Source of the DNA: Benincasa hispida
Lineage: Eukaryota; Streptophyta; Magnoliopsida; Cucurbitales; Cucurbitaceae
Reading direction: 5' to 3'
NCBI RefSeq assembly: GCF_009727055.1
Contig: NC_052351.1
Location: 5,450,886-5,514,885 of the forward strand
DNA length: 64,000 nucleotides
The position numbers were made by a program, and so were the translations under genes. Positions 10,647-22,227 of the stretch are shown in pieces. The number at the start of each line of letters is the position of its first letter. Position 1 is the stretch's first letter. Below the pieces are notes generated by a model, which was given only the letters and a program-made list of their open reading frames with translations, ran no database searches and had not been told where the DNA came from.

Positions 10647-10896
10647 CCCCCCCTAGGTTACAAAGCTGAGCGTTCAAAGAAGAGTCTACAACCACTAAAC
10701 ACCAAGACTTAGTAATTTCTCAAGGCATGGATCGGATCATGTAATAGAAAAGTATAGGAAAATGTAACTACATGTATGAAATTTAGATGGTTATTGTAAA
10801 CATGTTAAGGCTTTTAATAGATAAAGGGGAAATGTTAAACTAAAAATATTGTCTTAGAATGGTACTAGTATGTCTTCATGCTCTCTTCTAAGTCTT

Positions 10897-11552
10897 TCAA
10901 GTTAGTTAGTCCTTCACGGGCGTTCGTAACTCCAACTGGGTCAAATTATCGTTTTAACCTTGGGTCACCTCTGGTTCCTTAAGTACTAGTGCTCCTCTAA
11001 TGAACAACCTATTTATGGTCCAACTAATAAACAGAAACCCCTCTCGAGTCAATGAGAGGGTAGGACCCTTTATTAAAGTCCCGAAGACACCACTTAAGGG
11101 AACACTCATCTACTTACCCTTAAGAAGGGAATGAGTGAATTCCATCTTGTATTATTATATTCCCAATTCGCTACTCGATTTTATCCTCAAAATGGTAGGC
11201 ATATTGGGTCGACGATCTGACCACCCTCACCATACAAATCAAAGGACAATCATTCATGAACAGGAGTTCATAATATATTTAGTATTAAGACATATTCACC
11301 TAGGTCATCCTATTGAAATAGAAATCCAACTAGTCAACGGTGTTACATCTAGTGGTTACTATTTTGCGGTCCAGTCTTATACAAACTCATTTCATAGGAT
11401 ACCCCCACTCGCGTATCACTTACACAAACGCGTTGGATCATTATGTTTGTATCAAATACAAAGCGGGCCATATCCATAGTATTACCAGGATAATGTACCC
11501 GACCTTATCCCTATACTATAGACCCTTTAGGCTGTATCTTAAACATTGATCT
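10897..11552 (-). repeat. 3' LTR of copia D, piece 2
   Basis: Continues piece 1 after element C (landmarks ccttcacgggcgttcgtaac, aactgggtcaaa) and runs to the TSD 'gatct' at 11,548-11,552, where solo LTR A1 begins. Confidence 0.65.
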
Positions 11553-12002
11553 TGAAGGAAATAAGACATGAGCATTTTCCTGAGCAGCAAAAGGACTGTT
11601 CCAAATTTCAATCGTATATGAACATAATAATTACAGTGCACAAATGAAAACAACAGGCTATGTGCAACAACCAAAATTACAGATCAAGGGATAAAATTAT
11701 ACATACCTTTGAAGACTCATCTTCAGCACCCTTAATCACGAATGCTCGAAACAACAACACTGCAACACTCGAACGTTCATACACCACGACCGCTACACTG
11801 CACGATCACCTGCAATCTCGAACACAACGATCCCCGGATCACGAATACGACGAACGCAACAAACGACCTCCACATAACCTCGACAGTGTCGAGTTGAGTT
11901 TGACACCACCACAAAGGTTACCTTGGTATTCTCAATGTGAGAATCGTGAAGTGTGGGCTATGTGTGGACTTGGTTAGAGGCAGAGAGCGAAGGAAGAACA
12001 AT

Positions 12003-12120
12003 CGTGTAAACGATTGAGCAAGTGGGAGATGACAGAAGTCTATCGTATAGACGATGCCCAATCGTTTAACAAAAGCTATGCGATCGTCTAACTAAAGCTA
12101 TGCGATCTTTTAGCTAATCG
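12003..12120. repeat. CGATCG array in LTR A1
   Basis: Short degenerate units with the core 'cgatcgtntag' (cgattgagc, cgtatagacgatgcc, gcgatcgtctaac, gcgatcttttagc). This is the counterpart of the array at 406-690. Confidence 0.65.
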
Positions 12121-12156
12121 GCCAGCTGAGTGTCTAAAGTATAGAAACACTCCACG

Positions 12157-14097
12157 TGATGGAACACGAGACATATGCAGTGGAATTAGGATCTAATTAA
12201 TCTCTAATTGCTTTTAATTAAAAGGAAACTAGCATGCAAATCAAGGAAAAAACAGTAAATTAATAAGATAGGATACAACCTTTGTAGCTCCCAAAAATCG
12301 CTTTTCCTCACTGAATCTCGACCCAAACTCTTCCAGACCACCACTAGAGTTGATCTACTATCCTCTGGACTCAGAACCAGATTGTGGGACCCGGTGGATG
12401 AAGAAAATGAGAGAGAGAAAGAGGTGGAAAAAGAAATGGATTTTCCTTTTTGGTTTTTGGGTTTTGTTTTTTTTAGCCCAAATTTTAGAAAACAATCTTG
12501 CAAAATGTCAAAAAGTTTTTTCATTCAAAATGAAAGCCCAATTTATAAAAAAAAAACTATGCAACAATTGCATGAAACAAATCCATAAAAACCCAACACA
12601 TATAATCCACTATCTTAGTGGGTTTAATGTCTCCACTATAAGCCAACACCTAGCCCATTATTTTGTTAATAAAATTATCCAACAAAAGTTTGGATTTTTC
12701 CACTAATTATAGTCAAGGGCAAAATAGTCATTTTGTCAAAGTCAAACTTTGACCAAAAAGTCAACATTTTGACTTTTATGGTTTTTTTCGTGTTGACTAA
12801 TTTTGACATCCCGAGCATGAATCCGCATTCATTTTCTCGAAATTCAAATCACATTTGAATATAATGTCGGTCAAAGTTTGAGTTTTCAAAGTCAAAAGTC
12901 AATTCTTTGACTTTTTACATCTTTGACCATTTCCATTATTTCCGAGCTTCTGAATATCAACGTGTTCACATTCTTGATTTTTAAATCATATTTAAATATT
13001 AAAGTTGATATATGCTTGTCAGTTTCTCTCTCTTCATCTAATTCGAACAATTCGAATGATTCTATCATACTGTTCTAAGTTTATTCCATATGAGCTAGTA
13101 GGGAAACCTAATGGACTTATAGATCATGGTCTCCAACGATCCGAGATTAGTTGGCTAAACTCTTTAGACAGAGTTAATCAACATTCGTTAACTAACGGGT
13201 CATTCCACTATAGTCCCGTAGTTGCACTCCCCTTACTATAGATATATTTGTGTCTATTTGATATAACCATGATTAGTAAGCTAATCCTTCACAGGTTGTT
13301 TGTAATCTCGGCTGGGTCATAAAAACTGTTTTACCCCCGAGACTACATCTTATTCCTTAAGCTTCACTGATCCTCTAATGAACAATTGGTTTAAGGTCCA
13401 ACCTATAAACCGAACCCCTCTTGGACCAAGGAGAGGGTGAGGCCCCTTGTTCAAGACCTGAATTCAGTACTAAAGGGAACAACCTATCTATTATCCCTAT
13501 AACGGGTAGGAGTGAATTCCGTCTTGCACCCTATATTCCCAACTATCCATCTGATCTTACCCCTGAAATGGGAGGCTTATTGGGCCAATGACGATGAGCT
13601 GCCCTCACCTTTGTAGATCTAAGGATAATTTTGAGTGAACAGGAGTTCATAGTTAGCTCAGGATTAAGATTAAGTTACCTAGGTCATCAATTAATGAAAT
13701 AGTCAGTTTTATACATAAAAAGACATTTAGAACATAAAAAGTGACTATTTCATGGTTCAGTATTATGCAAACTCATTGCATAGGATGCCCCCACTCATAT
13801 ATCTCTGTATGAACGATTCAGGATAACACCATTTGTACAACTACAAAGTGGGCCGCATCCATAGTGTCCCTAGAACAAGGTGCCCAATCTTATTCATATA
13901 CTATAGACCATTTTGGTTATATATTTGAACTTGATCCACCTTTATTTCACTACATAAAGTTCAAACTACATTAAATAGCCTCAGGACCTTAGTTTATTGG
14001 ATTCAAGATTACAATTTCAATAACAACTTTATAGAAAAACAAAACAGAATATGTTTATTAATTTACAAACTACGAGTTTTAGGACATAAAACTAACA
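12157..14097 (-). mobile_element. Solo LTR B (1,941 bp) inside LTR A1
   Basis: Begins TGatggaacacgag, ends aaaactaaCA, and is flanked by a perfect 5-bp TSD ccacg (12,152-12,156 and 14,098-14,102). Joining the flanks gives 'ctccacg|atcgtctag', which matches the uninterrupted family-A copy at 20,060-20,085. The LTR is related to A and D but distinct. No gene is present; the frame at 12,350-12,706 is low-complexity. Confidence 0.9.
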
Positions 14098-15565
14098 CCA
14101 CGATCGTCTAGTCTTTCCAAGTTGTCATTTAGTAAATCGTATTTACTTGACAACCTTTCCATGAGTAATTTTTTAGAATGGAATTCTCAATTCAACATTA
14201 CTAAAATTAAGAAAATATTTTTCCTTTTATCTCATGTTACTATGAAACTACCAGTAACCTCCCACTCAATTAGTTATTAGAGAAAAAAAAAGATAATTAT
14301 CCAATAATCAATATTATTATAGATATAAATGATAACCAACTTCTCATACTATATTTATAACCTATAGTTTTAATATTTCATCTCATGAAACATACAAACC
14401 ATAACTCTTTTTATATTTCATGAAAATTAATGTAAATCTCATTTAAATTAACCTTCCATTTGATGTATCTCATACACCACACCGATCATATCATATATAA
14501 TCGAATTATCTCTTGTCAATTTGAACATTTCAAATCAACACCAAGAATTAATCCTCAATCAATCCTCAAAAGGACCTTATGGACTTGTAGCTCGAAACTC
14601 CAACAGTACGTGAATAACTGACTAAACTCTTTAGTCAGGGGGTCCATCATCCATTAATTGCCAAGCACTCCACTAAAGATCTACAGTTGAACTCTCCTTA
14701 TTACAGATATATTATGTGTCCATCTTAACCAATCAACAGTGCGATAACCCTTCACAAATCGCTCGTAAGTACAGCTCGGCCAATAACTGTTATGCCCCTG
14801 TAGTTACATCTAACTCCTTAAGTACCATCGATCCCTCCAATGAACATAAGTCATAGTCCTACTATGACTGAGTCCTCTCTTTCAAAGAGAAGTTGTGGTC
14901 ACTATGTTCAAGCCCTAGAATCAACCCTTAAGGGAGCAATCTATCTACTTACCCCTGCTTCGGGGAAGGAGTGAATTCCATCTTGTGGAACTGAGTTCCC
15001 AACTCCCAAATCAGACAAGTCCCTAAAAAGGTAGGCATATTGAGTTGGAAATTTGGCTACTCTCACCTATACTAATCAAAGGACTGCTTTCAAGGGCAGG
15101 AGTTCTAAAAACACTCAAGATTAAGGTCATGTCACCTATGGTCGTTTAGGTGAGATGTAAGTCTCCAGTATCAACGGTGTTATATACAGAGACGAATCAT
15201 CCCATGGTCCGATCTTATACGAAGTCTTTGTATAGGACACCCCCGCTCGCATGTCTCCACATGAATGGTCAAGATCTACCATCTGTAGTAGTTCACAACA
15301 CGTGCAAACCTCTACAAAGCGGGTCCTATCCGTAGTGCAGGAATCCCTTCTTAGTTCTTATACTACAGACCTATTTAGGTTATCACTTAAGGTATGATCC
15401 ACTTGTATATCTCATATACATGCTTAAGTTTACATACGATAACCATGGAGCTTTGTTTATTGGATATGAGTAAATGCTAGAATGAAATAACACTTATTTT
15501 ATTTTAAACAATGTGTATATTACAAACAACGAGACTCCGGGAGAATTAGGACACCAATCCCAACA

Positions 15566-15772
15566 GATCCCTATATGTCTCCACATACAGCTCCAGACTC
15601 ATAAGACAACCTTGGATGTTAGTTTATTAGATTTAGGGTTATTAAGATAAAATAGACAACAATTCAAACAATAACATTTATTGATTTAACATCCATAACT
15701 CTTTATTGATGACGGTCAATTAATAACAATTAATAACTCTTTATCTATGAGTTTAGGGCATAAAACCCAACA
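15566..15772 (-). repeat. 3' LTR of copia D, piece 3 (start of LTR in coding sense)
   Basis: Ends in plus sense with 'gggcataaaacccaaCA'; on the minus strand the LTR begins TGTTGGGTTTTATGCCC. About 125 bp of untranslated sequence separate it from the pol stop. Confidence 0.7.
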
Positions 15773-15898
15773 AACTCGTACTTGAATTAAAACTCTAGTC
15801 AGTGGGTTATATACAGTCCAAAAGGTAGAATTATTGTAAATAAATACAATAAACTAAGGCATCTATATACCCATTACACATCTCCCACTTGTTCTACA

Positions 15899-16126
15899 TT
15901 ATATAGTGTACATTTCTCGTAGACCCAGACTGTCTAGATGACCCTCATACACTTTAGTTGTGAGAGTCTTTGTAAATAAATCAGCAATGGTTACTGCCCC
16001 ACTGTTGTCGTAGTTTAAGGGGACGGGCAAGTCCATATTTGGAACCACTTCCAAATCACTTTGGAACTTCCTTAGCCAGACTGTTTCCTTATCTGCTTCA
16101 CAAGCAGCTACATACTCAACTTCCAT
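15899..16126 (-). pseudogene. Copia D RNase H, C-terminal end, internally deleted
   Basis: The last part of copia pol: EVEYVAACEADKETVWLRKF, then NYDNSGAV, then IADLFTKTLTTKVYEGHL and LGLREMYTI before the stop. In copia RNase H about 35 residues normally lie between the DNSGAV motif and the ADLFTK motif; here they are fused directly, so a segment around the conserved HI(E/D) region is lost. The purine-rich aagtgggaga follows about 10 bases after the stop and could be the polypurine tract. Confidence 0.85.
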
Positions 16127-16791
16127 AGTGGAATCTGCAATGCATCCTTGCTTGATACTACATCAGACTACAGCTCCCTCGTTCAGGATAAACACTGATC
16201 CTAATGTGGATTTCCTAGAATCCTTGTCAATTTGGAAATTAGAATTTGTGTATCATGTAAGGATCAAATACTTAGCTTCATACACTAGCTTGTAGTCCCT
16301 CGTTCTTCTAAGATACTTGAGAATGTTCTAACCGTTGTCCAGTGGTCTACCCTGGATTGGACTGGTACCTACTGACAACTCCCACTGGATAATAAATGTG
16401 TGGCTAGTGCAGAGCATAACATACATTAAGCTGCCCACAACTGAGGCATAGGGAATACGTCTTATATCCTTAACTTTTTGAGGTATCTTAAAACACTGTT
16501 CCTTAGACAAGTAAGGTACCCTACCTCATTCCCAATGAGTAGGATATTATCCATATAAAGTATTAGAAAAGCCACTTTATCCTTGATGTTTTTCTTGTAG
16601 ATAATGTTCCAAGATCTAGATGCCTGTTTCAACCTATAAATGGATCAACTCGGCTTGCAAACTTTTTGCTACTGACCTTTGGCTACGAACCCCTCAGGCT
16701 GAGACATAAAGATATTCTCCTCAAGATTGCCATCTAGAAAAGCAGTCTTGACATCCATTTGCCTTATCTCATAGTCATAATATGTGGCTAT
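16127..16791 (-). pseudogene. Copia D reverse transcriptase, C-terminal half
   Basis: Frames on the minus strand include MSKEQCFKIPQKVKDIRRIP followed by YASVVGSLMYVMLCT (the copia connection region, about 16,400-16,510) and, higher up, YYDYEIRQMDVKTAFLDGN (about 16,745-16,785), a core RT motif. Frameshifts and stops divide them. It is broken at 16,791 by solo LTR A2 and goes on at 18,891: across the insertion, minus one TSD copy, the frame is open. Confidence 0.85.
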
Positions 16792-18890
16792 TGAAGGATC
16801 TCTTATTCAAGAGAACCAGTGAGCGGAAGCAAGATCTTTCCAGTTCCATTGTGAAAAAATAAACGCATTCACAAACATACAAAAACAGTTATGCATTATA
16901 GAGAAAAATACAACATGCTTTCTTACTAAAACAAATGGAATCAAGAGACATACCTTTGAAGAACTCTAGAAAACTCTTACTAAAACGATCACAAACACAA
17001 AGAAATGAGGAGTAATCCTCTAGAAAACTCTCGCTCTCGTTGCAATCACGAACTATCCTATCCTCTCGTTGCAATCACGAATAGTCTGTCCTCGAATGGC
17101 AACCCTCGACACTACCACTCGGTAACCTTGGTATTCTTAGGGTGAGAATCCAGGAGGTGTGGGCTCTGTGTGAATTTGGTAGAGGGAAGGAGGATGTACA
17201 CGATCAAGCTATATGATCGAGTAAGTGGGAGAAAGGTATAGTCTATTGTATAGACAGTGGGTACTCGATCGTCTGGTAATCTCATGCTCTTGTGAGCAAT
17301 CGTCTAGCAATCTCTCGCTCTCGTGAGCAATCGGCTAGTAATCTCTCGCTCAATCGTTTAGTCTCCCGAAAGGGCTATCGTTTAGTCTCTCGTGAGTGAT
17401 CGATTAGATAATGCAATAATGAAGCGATCGACCATAAAATGAAAACTCTTTTCATTTTATTCTTCAGTTATTAAAAATGAAATTAACCTCCCTCTTGTAT
17501 GGTTAATGGAGAAAAGAAATAATCAAGAAACAATTATCTCATAATTTTTTTTATTATAAATAAATATAATAACTAACTTATCATATTATATTTATAACTT
17601 ATAGGTTTAATATCACATCATATGTAATATTTAAACCATAGTTCTTTTCTCATTTATTTATTATAAATCATATTCATATCAATTCCTCCAATTATTGTAT
17701 CTAATACATCAAATCAACTATATCACAATAATTGAACCAATTTAATTATATCATATATAATCAAACTCCCTCTTATTAATTTGAATACTTCAAACTAACC
17801 CAAAAACTGATTCTCAACTTGAATCCATTGAGCTACCAAGGAGACTTTATGAACCTACAGCTTGAAGGTCTAATGGTACGTGAATGATTGGTTAAACTCT
17901 TTAATCACGATATCCACTATCCATTAACTCTCGGGCACTCCACTAAAAACCAACAGTCGCACTCTTCACACTACAGATATATTTCTGTGTCCAATGGATA
18001 TAACCAATCAATAGTATGATAACCCTTAATAGATCGCTCGTAAGTACAGCTAGGTCAATTTACCATTTTTCCTCTGTAGTTACATTTAACTCCTTAAGTA
18101 CCACTGATTCCTCTAATGAACAATACATCATAGTCCTGCAATGAGTGATCACTTCTCGGGCCATGAGAAAGTGTGTGGCACCACATTATTTAAGCCTCGA
18201 AATCAACCCTTAAGGGAGCAATCTATCTACTTACCTCTGTTTCGGGAAAGAAGTGAATTCGATCTTGTGTAGCTGAGTTCCTAGCTCCCTATCAGATGAA
18301 TCCCCAAAGTGGTAGGTTTGAGTTGGCAATCTGGCCACTTGCACCCATGCAAATCAAAGGACCACTCTCATAGGCAGGAGTTTCCAACTCACTCAAAATT
18401 AAGGTCATGTTACCTATATCCTAGTGAAATGAAAGTCTCTGTCATGAACGACGTTATATAACGAGACTAAACATTTCATGGTCTGTTCTTATGCAAACTC
18501 CTTTGTATAGGATGTCCTCGCTCGCATGTCTCCATATGAATGGTTAGGATCATACCATCTGTAGCACTTTACAACACTTGTAACATCTATAAAACGGGCC
18601 GTATCTGTAGGGTCACTAGGATAAGGTTTCCCTCTTTTATCCATATACTACAAACCATTTTGGTTATCACTTGAGGCATGATCCACTTGTATGTCTCCAT
18701 ATACATGCTTAAGTTACAAAAATAACCAGGGATCTTAGTTTATTAGTTTATGGTTAATGCAATTAAAATATTCCATATTTCATTGACAATAATGAAGAAA
18801 ATAGCTTATATTATTACATCACAAATGTTTGTTCACACATGTGTTAAAAAACTACAGGACCCTACGAGATTTAGGACATCAACCCCAACA
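16792..18890 (-). mobile_element. Solo LTR A2 (2,099 bp)
   Basis: TG at 16,792, CA at 18,890, perfect TSD gctat (16,787-16,791 and 18,891-18,895). It lies in the RT of copia D. There is no internal region or genes. A CGATCG-type array sits at about 17,205-17,440. Confidence 0.95.
17205..17440. repeat. CGATCG-type array in LTR A2
   Basis: Units such as gatcgtctggtaatctc, caatcgtctagcaatctctcg, caatcggctagtaatctctcg and gtttagtctc. It differs in unit number and sequence from the arrays in the other family-A copies. Confidence 0.6.
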
Positions 18891-19476
18891 GCTATGAACA
18901 AGAGAATTCTTATAGACTTAAGCATAGCAACAGGGAAAAAAGTTTTCCCATAGTCAACTAAAAAGTTTTCCCATAGTCAACTCCTTCCTTTTGGATATAA
19001 CCCTTTCCTACAAGTCAACTTTGAAGGTTTATACCTTTCTAGATACATCTCTATTTCTTTGTAGATCTATTTACACCTTATGGGTTTGACCCCTTTAGGT
19101 AAATCTACAAGCTCCCATACTGAATTGGAGTACATGGACTCCATTTCAAAGTCCATGGCTTTGACCCATTAGTCCTTGTCTACGTCATTCATTGCGTATG
19201 TATAGGAAAATGGATCCTTAAATCCATCATTTGGTATGAATCCTTAGTTTCTGTTAAACCCAAGTAATTGTCAGGTTGTATCACAACCCTCCTATTGCGT
19301 TGAGGCTCTCTTAATGATTGAAAAGCACGGGATTGGCTTGAAGTGTTGGCTTCTTTATTAGCTCTTGATGAAGGACTAGCTTCATCAACAACTCTTGTTA
19401 ATTCTTCAGTGGCTTCATTTAATACTACTTTGCTACATAGTTTATGATCTCTCATGTGGTCTTCCTCTAAAAATAT
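18891..19476 (-). pseudogene. Copia D pol: integrase-RT linker and RT start
   Basis: Minus-strand frame 19,189-19,455 reads DHKLCSKVVLNEATEELTR and, later, RRVVIQPDNYLGLTETKDSY, the variable linker and start of the copia RT domain; from 19,180 down it continues in broken frames to VAMLKSIRILL at 18,895. A 22-base direct duplication (aaaagttttcccatagtcaa and two more) sits at about 18,940-18,980. Solo LTR A3 breaks it at 19,476. Confidence 0.85.
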
Positions 19477-21550
19477 TGAAGGAAATCATATATGAGGATT
19501 TCCATGAGCAGCGGAAGGATCATTTCAAATTCCATTCGAACATAAACAAGTACAGACATAAAACTGAAACTAATAGGTCATGCATAATACGAAATTACAA
19601 CATGCTTTAAGATGAGATCAATGGATAGAATATACATACCTTTGAAGACTCATTCTTCAAACTCCCTAGATCACGAACGCTTGATCAGTCTGCAGGACAA
19701 CAATATAGAACGCTCAAACACAACAACTGTAATACATAACGATCCACAACAAACAACACACGAACAACACGAACGGCCTCCAAAACCTCGAATTTAGTTG
19801 AGTTGAGTAAGGACACCACCATAATGGTTACCTTGGTATTCTTAGTGTGAAAATCCAGAAGTTGTGGGCTCTATTTGATCTTTGTTAGAGGAAGAGATTG
19901 GAGGAACAACAATCGTGTAGACGATTGAGCAAGTGGAAGATGTCACAGTCTATCGTATAGACGATGTATTCAATCGTGTAGAAGATGGAAACCTATCGTA
20001 TAGACAATGCCCCTTAATCGTTTAGCTACGACCAGCTGAGTGAATTATTGTATAGTGAAACTCCATGATTGTTTAGTTTCTCTACTAGCTATCGCTTAGT
20101 GAAACATTTTCACTTGATAGCATCTCTATGAGTCTATTTCCGAATTGAGTAACTTTTTAAAATTAGGAAAACACTTTTCCTTTTATATCACGGTTACCAT
20201 AAAACCACCAATAACCTTCCACTCAATTGGTTATTAGAGAAAAATAGATAATTATCAAATAATTAATATTATTATAAATATATATGATAACCAACTTACC
20301 ATATTATATTTATAACCTATAGTTTTAATATTTCTTCTCATGAAACATATAAACCATAGTTTTTTATTTTTATTTTATTTTATGGTACTTAATGTCAATC
20401 CTATTTACATTAATCCTCCACTTGATGTATCTCATACATTACACCAATTATATCATATATAATTGAATTTTTTCTTGTCAATTTAACCATTTCAAATCAA
20501 CCCCAAAAACTGATTCTCAACTTGTATCCATTAAGCTATCAAGGAGACCTTATGGACCTGTAGCTTGAAGCTCCAACAATACATGAATAACTGACTAAAT
20601 TCTTTAATCACGGGATTCACCACCCGTTAACTATCAGGCACTCCACTAAAGATCGACAATTGCACTCTCCTTACTATAAATATATTTTATGTCCATATCA
20701 ACCAATCAACAGTGCGATAACCCTTAATAGATCTCTCGTATGTACTCCTGGGCCAATTTACCGTTTTAGTCCTGTAGTTACATCTAACTCTTTAAGTACC
20801 ATTGGTCCCTCTATTGAACATAAGTCATAGTCCTAATATAACTGAGTCCCCTCTCTTAAAGAGAGGTTACGGCCACTATGTTCAAGACCCGGAATCAGCT
20901 CTTAAGGGAGCAATCTATCTACTTACCCCTGCTTCGGGAAAGGAGTGAATTCCATCTTGTGTAACTGAGTTCTTAGCTCCCAATTTAGACAAATACCCAA
21001 AAAGGTAGGCTTTTTGAGTTAGTAATCTGGCCACTCTCACCCATACTAATCAAAGGATCGTCCTTAAAGGTAGAAGTTCCAAAAACACTCAGGATTAAGG
21101 TCATGACACCTATGGTTGTTTAGGTGAGATGTAAGTCTCAAGTATCAACGATGTTATATAAAGAAACAAATCATCTCGTAGGTCAGTCTTATATAAACTA
21201 TTTGTATAGGACACCCCCGCTCACATGTCTCCACATGAATGGTCAGGATCAACCATCTGTAGTAGTTCACAATAGTTGCAAACCTCCACAAAGCCGGCCG
21301 TATCTGTAGTGTCACCAAGATCAGGTATCACTCCTTAATCCTTATACTACATACCTTTTTAGGTTATCACTTAAGGCATGATCCACTTGTATATCTCATA
21401 TACATGCTTAAGTTTACAGACAATAACCATGGAGCTTTGTTTATTGGATAGGAATAAATGCAAAATAAAATAACTAGTATTTTGTTCATAACATTGTGTA
21501 CAGTTTACAAACTACGAGACTCCGGGAGAATTAGGACATCAATCCCAACA
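19477..21550 (-). mobile_element. Solo LTR A3 (2,074 bp)
   Basis: TG at 19,477, CA at 21,550, TSD aatat (19,472) and aatgt (21,551), one mismatch. On the minus strand the copia D reading frame is continuous when the LTR and one TSD are ignored (TT just before, FLEEDHMRDH just after). A CGATCG-type array lies at 19,908-20,115. Confidence 0.93.
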
Positions 21551-21684
21551 AATGTAGTATTTGTCGATACAAACACTTTATTTTCTTGAGGGTCATAGAA
21601 CATACCGTCTCTCGTCTCTGTAGGGTAACAAACAAATTGGCACAATCTTGAATGAGGTTCCAACTTCTTAGAATTTGCCATTAA
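21551..21684 (-). pseudogene. Copia D integrase C-terminal fragment
   Basis: Minus-strand translation gives ANSKKLEPHSRLCQFV, CYPTETRDGMFYDPQ and VFVSTNTTF, the conserved block after the copia integrase core. The coding stops at 21,684, where a family-A LTR in the other orientation starts, so the 5' half of the element is not here. Confidence 0.85.
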
Positions 21685-22227
21685 TGTCAGAGTTGATGTC
21701 CTAAATCTCGTGGGTTATGTAGTTTGTAATTTTAATGTACAAAGATTTTATTTATTTAATAAAATATGAGATATTTTATTTGAAATGTAGTAGCATTAAC
21801 CCATAAAACCAACTCTGTAGCTTAAACATGTATGTAGAGACATACAGGTAGATCATGTTTAAGTGATAACCTAAATGGTCTGTAGTAGACGGATAAGGCT
21901 GGGTACCTTATCCTTGAGACACTACGAATACGAACCACTTTGTTCATGTTACAATTGTTGTAAACTACTACAAATGATCTGATCTTGATCATTCATATAG
22001 AGACATTTGAGCGAAGGTGTTCTATACAAAAGAGTTTGTATAAGATTGGACCACGAAATGATTAGTCCCATTATATAACACCGTTAATTATAGAGACTTA
22101 CATTTTACTAGGATGACCATAGGTGACATGACCTGAATCCTGAGTGAGTTGTGAACTTCTGCTTATAAAGATGGTCCTTTGATTTATATGGATGAGAATG
22201 GCCAAATCGCTAACTCAATAAGTCTAC
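21685..22227 (+). repeat. Family-A LTR in plus orientation, part 1
   Basis: Starts TGtcagagttgatgtcctaa, which differs at three bases from the family start TGTTGGGGTTGATGTCC. It runs 543 bp to the insertion of element E and continues at 28,795. Site before it: attaa. Confidence 0.75.

Larger units (their letters stand above)
3196..10896 (+). mobile_element. Gag-only LTR retrotransposon C (non-autonomous, gypsy-type)
   Basis: A 5' LTR (3,196-5,859), a primer-binding site for initiator tRNA-Met (5,863), a 2.4-kb interior that codes only for gag, a purine tract (8,213-8,228) and a 3' LTR (8,229-10,896). No protease, RT or integrase is present, so it would need pol from another element. The last ~35 bases of the 3' LTR and the right TSD are missing, so the insertion cannot be confirmed by TSD; the left flank is aatac. 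It sits in the 3' LTR of copia D, whose sequence resumes at 10,897. Confidence 0.85.
8229..10896 (+). repeat. 3' LTR of element C, right end truncated
   Basis: Starts cGTAAGACCCTAACACC, one base changed from the 5' LTR's TG. It follows the 5' LTR to 'ctaagtctt' at 10,896, where copia-D LTR sequence takes over; the final ~35 bases ending in gtgaCA are absent. It contains the 22-base adapter remnant at 10,625-10,646. Subrepeats match the 5' LTR. Confidence 0.88.
11553..15565 (-). mobile_element. Solo LTR A1 (family A), split by solo LTR B
   Basis: Bounded by TG at 11,553 and CA at 15,565, with TSD gatct (11,548) and gatcc (15,566), one mismatch. Without the nested LTR B and its TSD it is about 2,067 bp, in line with A2, A3 and A4. 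There is no PBS, coding sequence or second LTR, so this is the product of LTR-LTR recombination. In coding orientation (minus strand) it begins TGTTGGGATTGGTGTCC. Confidence 0.88.
2055..21684 (-). mobile_element. Ty1-copia element D, 3' part, heavily nested
   Basis: The host element of the left third of the window, on the minus strand. Its 3' LTR is split into 2,055-3,195, 10,897-11,552 and 15,566-15,772 (about 2.0 kb when the insertions are ignored). Its pol is split into 15,899-16,791, 18,891-19,476 and 21,551-21,684 (integrase tail, RT, RNase H). The 5' part is missing: the pol coding stops at 21,684, where a plus-strand family-A LTR begins. The insertions are C, A1 (with B inside), A2 and A3. 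The order of events is therefore D first, then C, A1, A2 and A3, then B. Confidence 0.8.
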
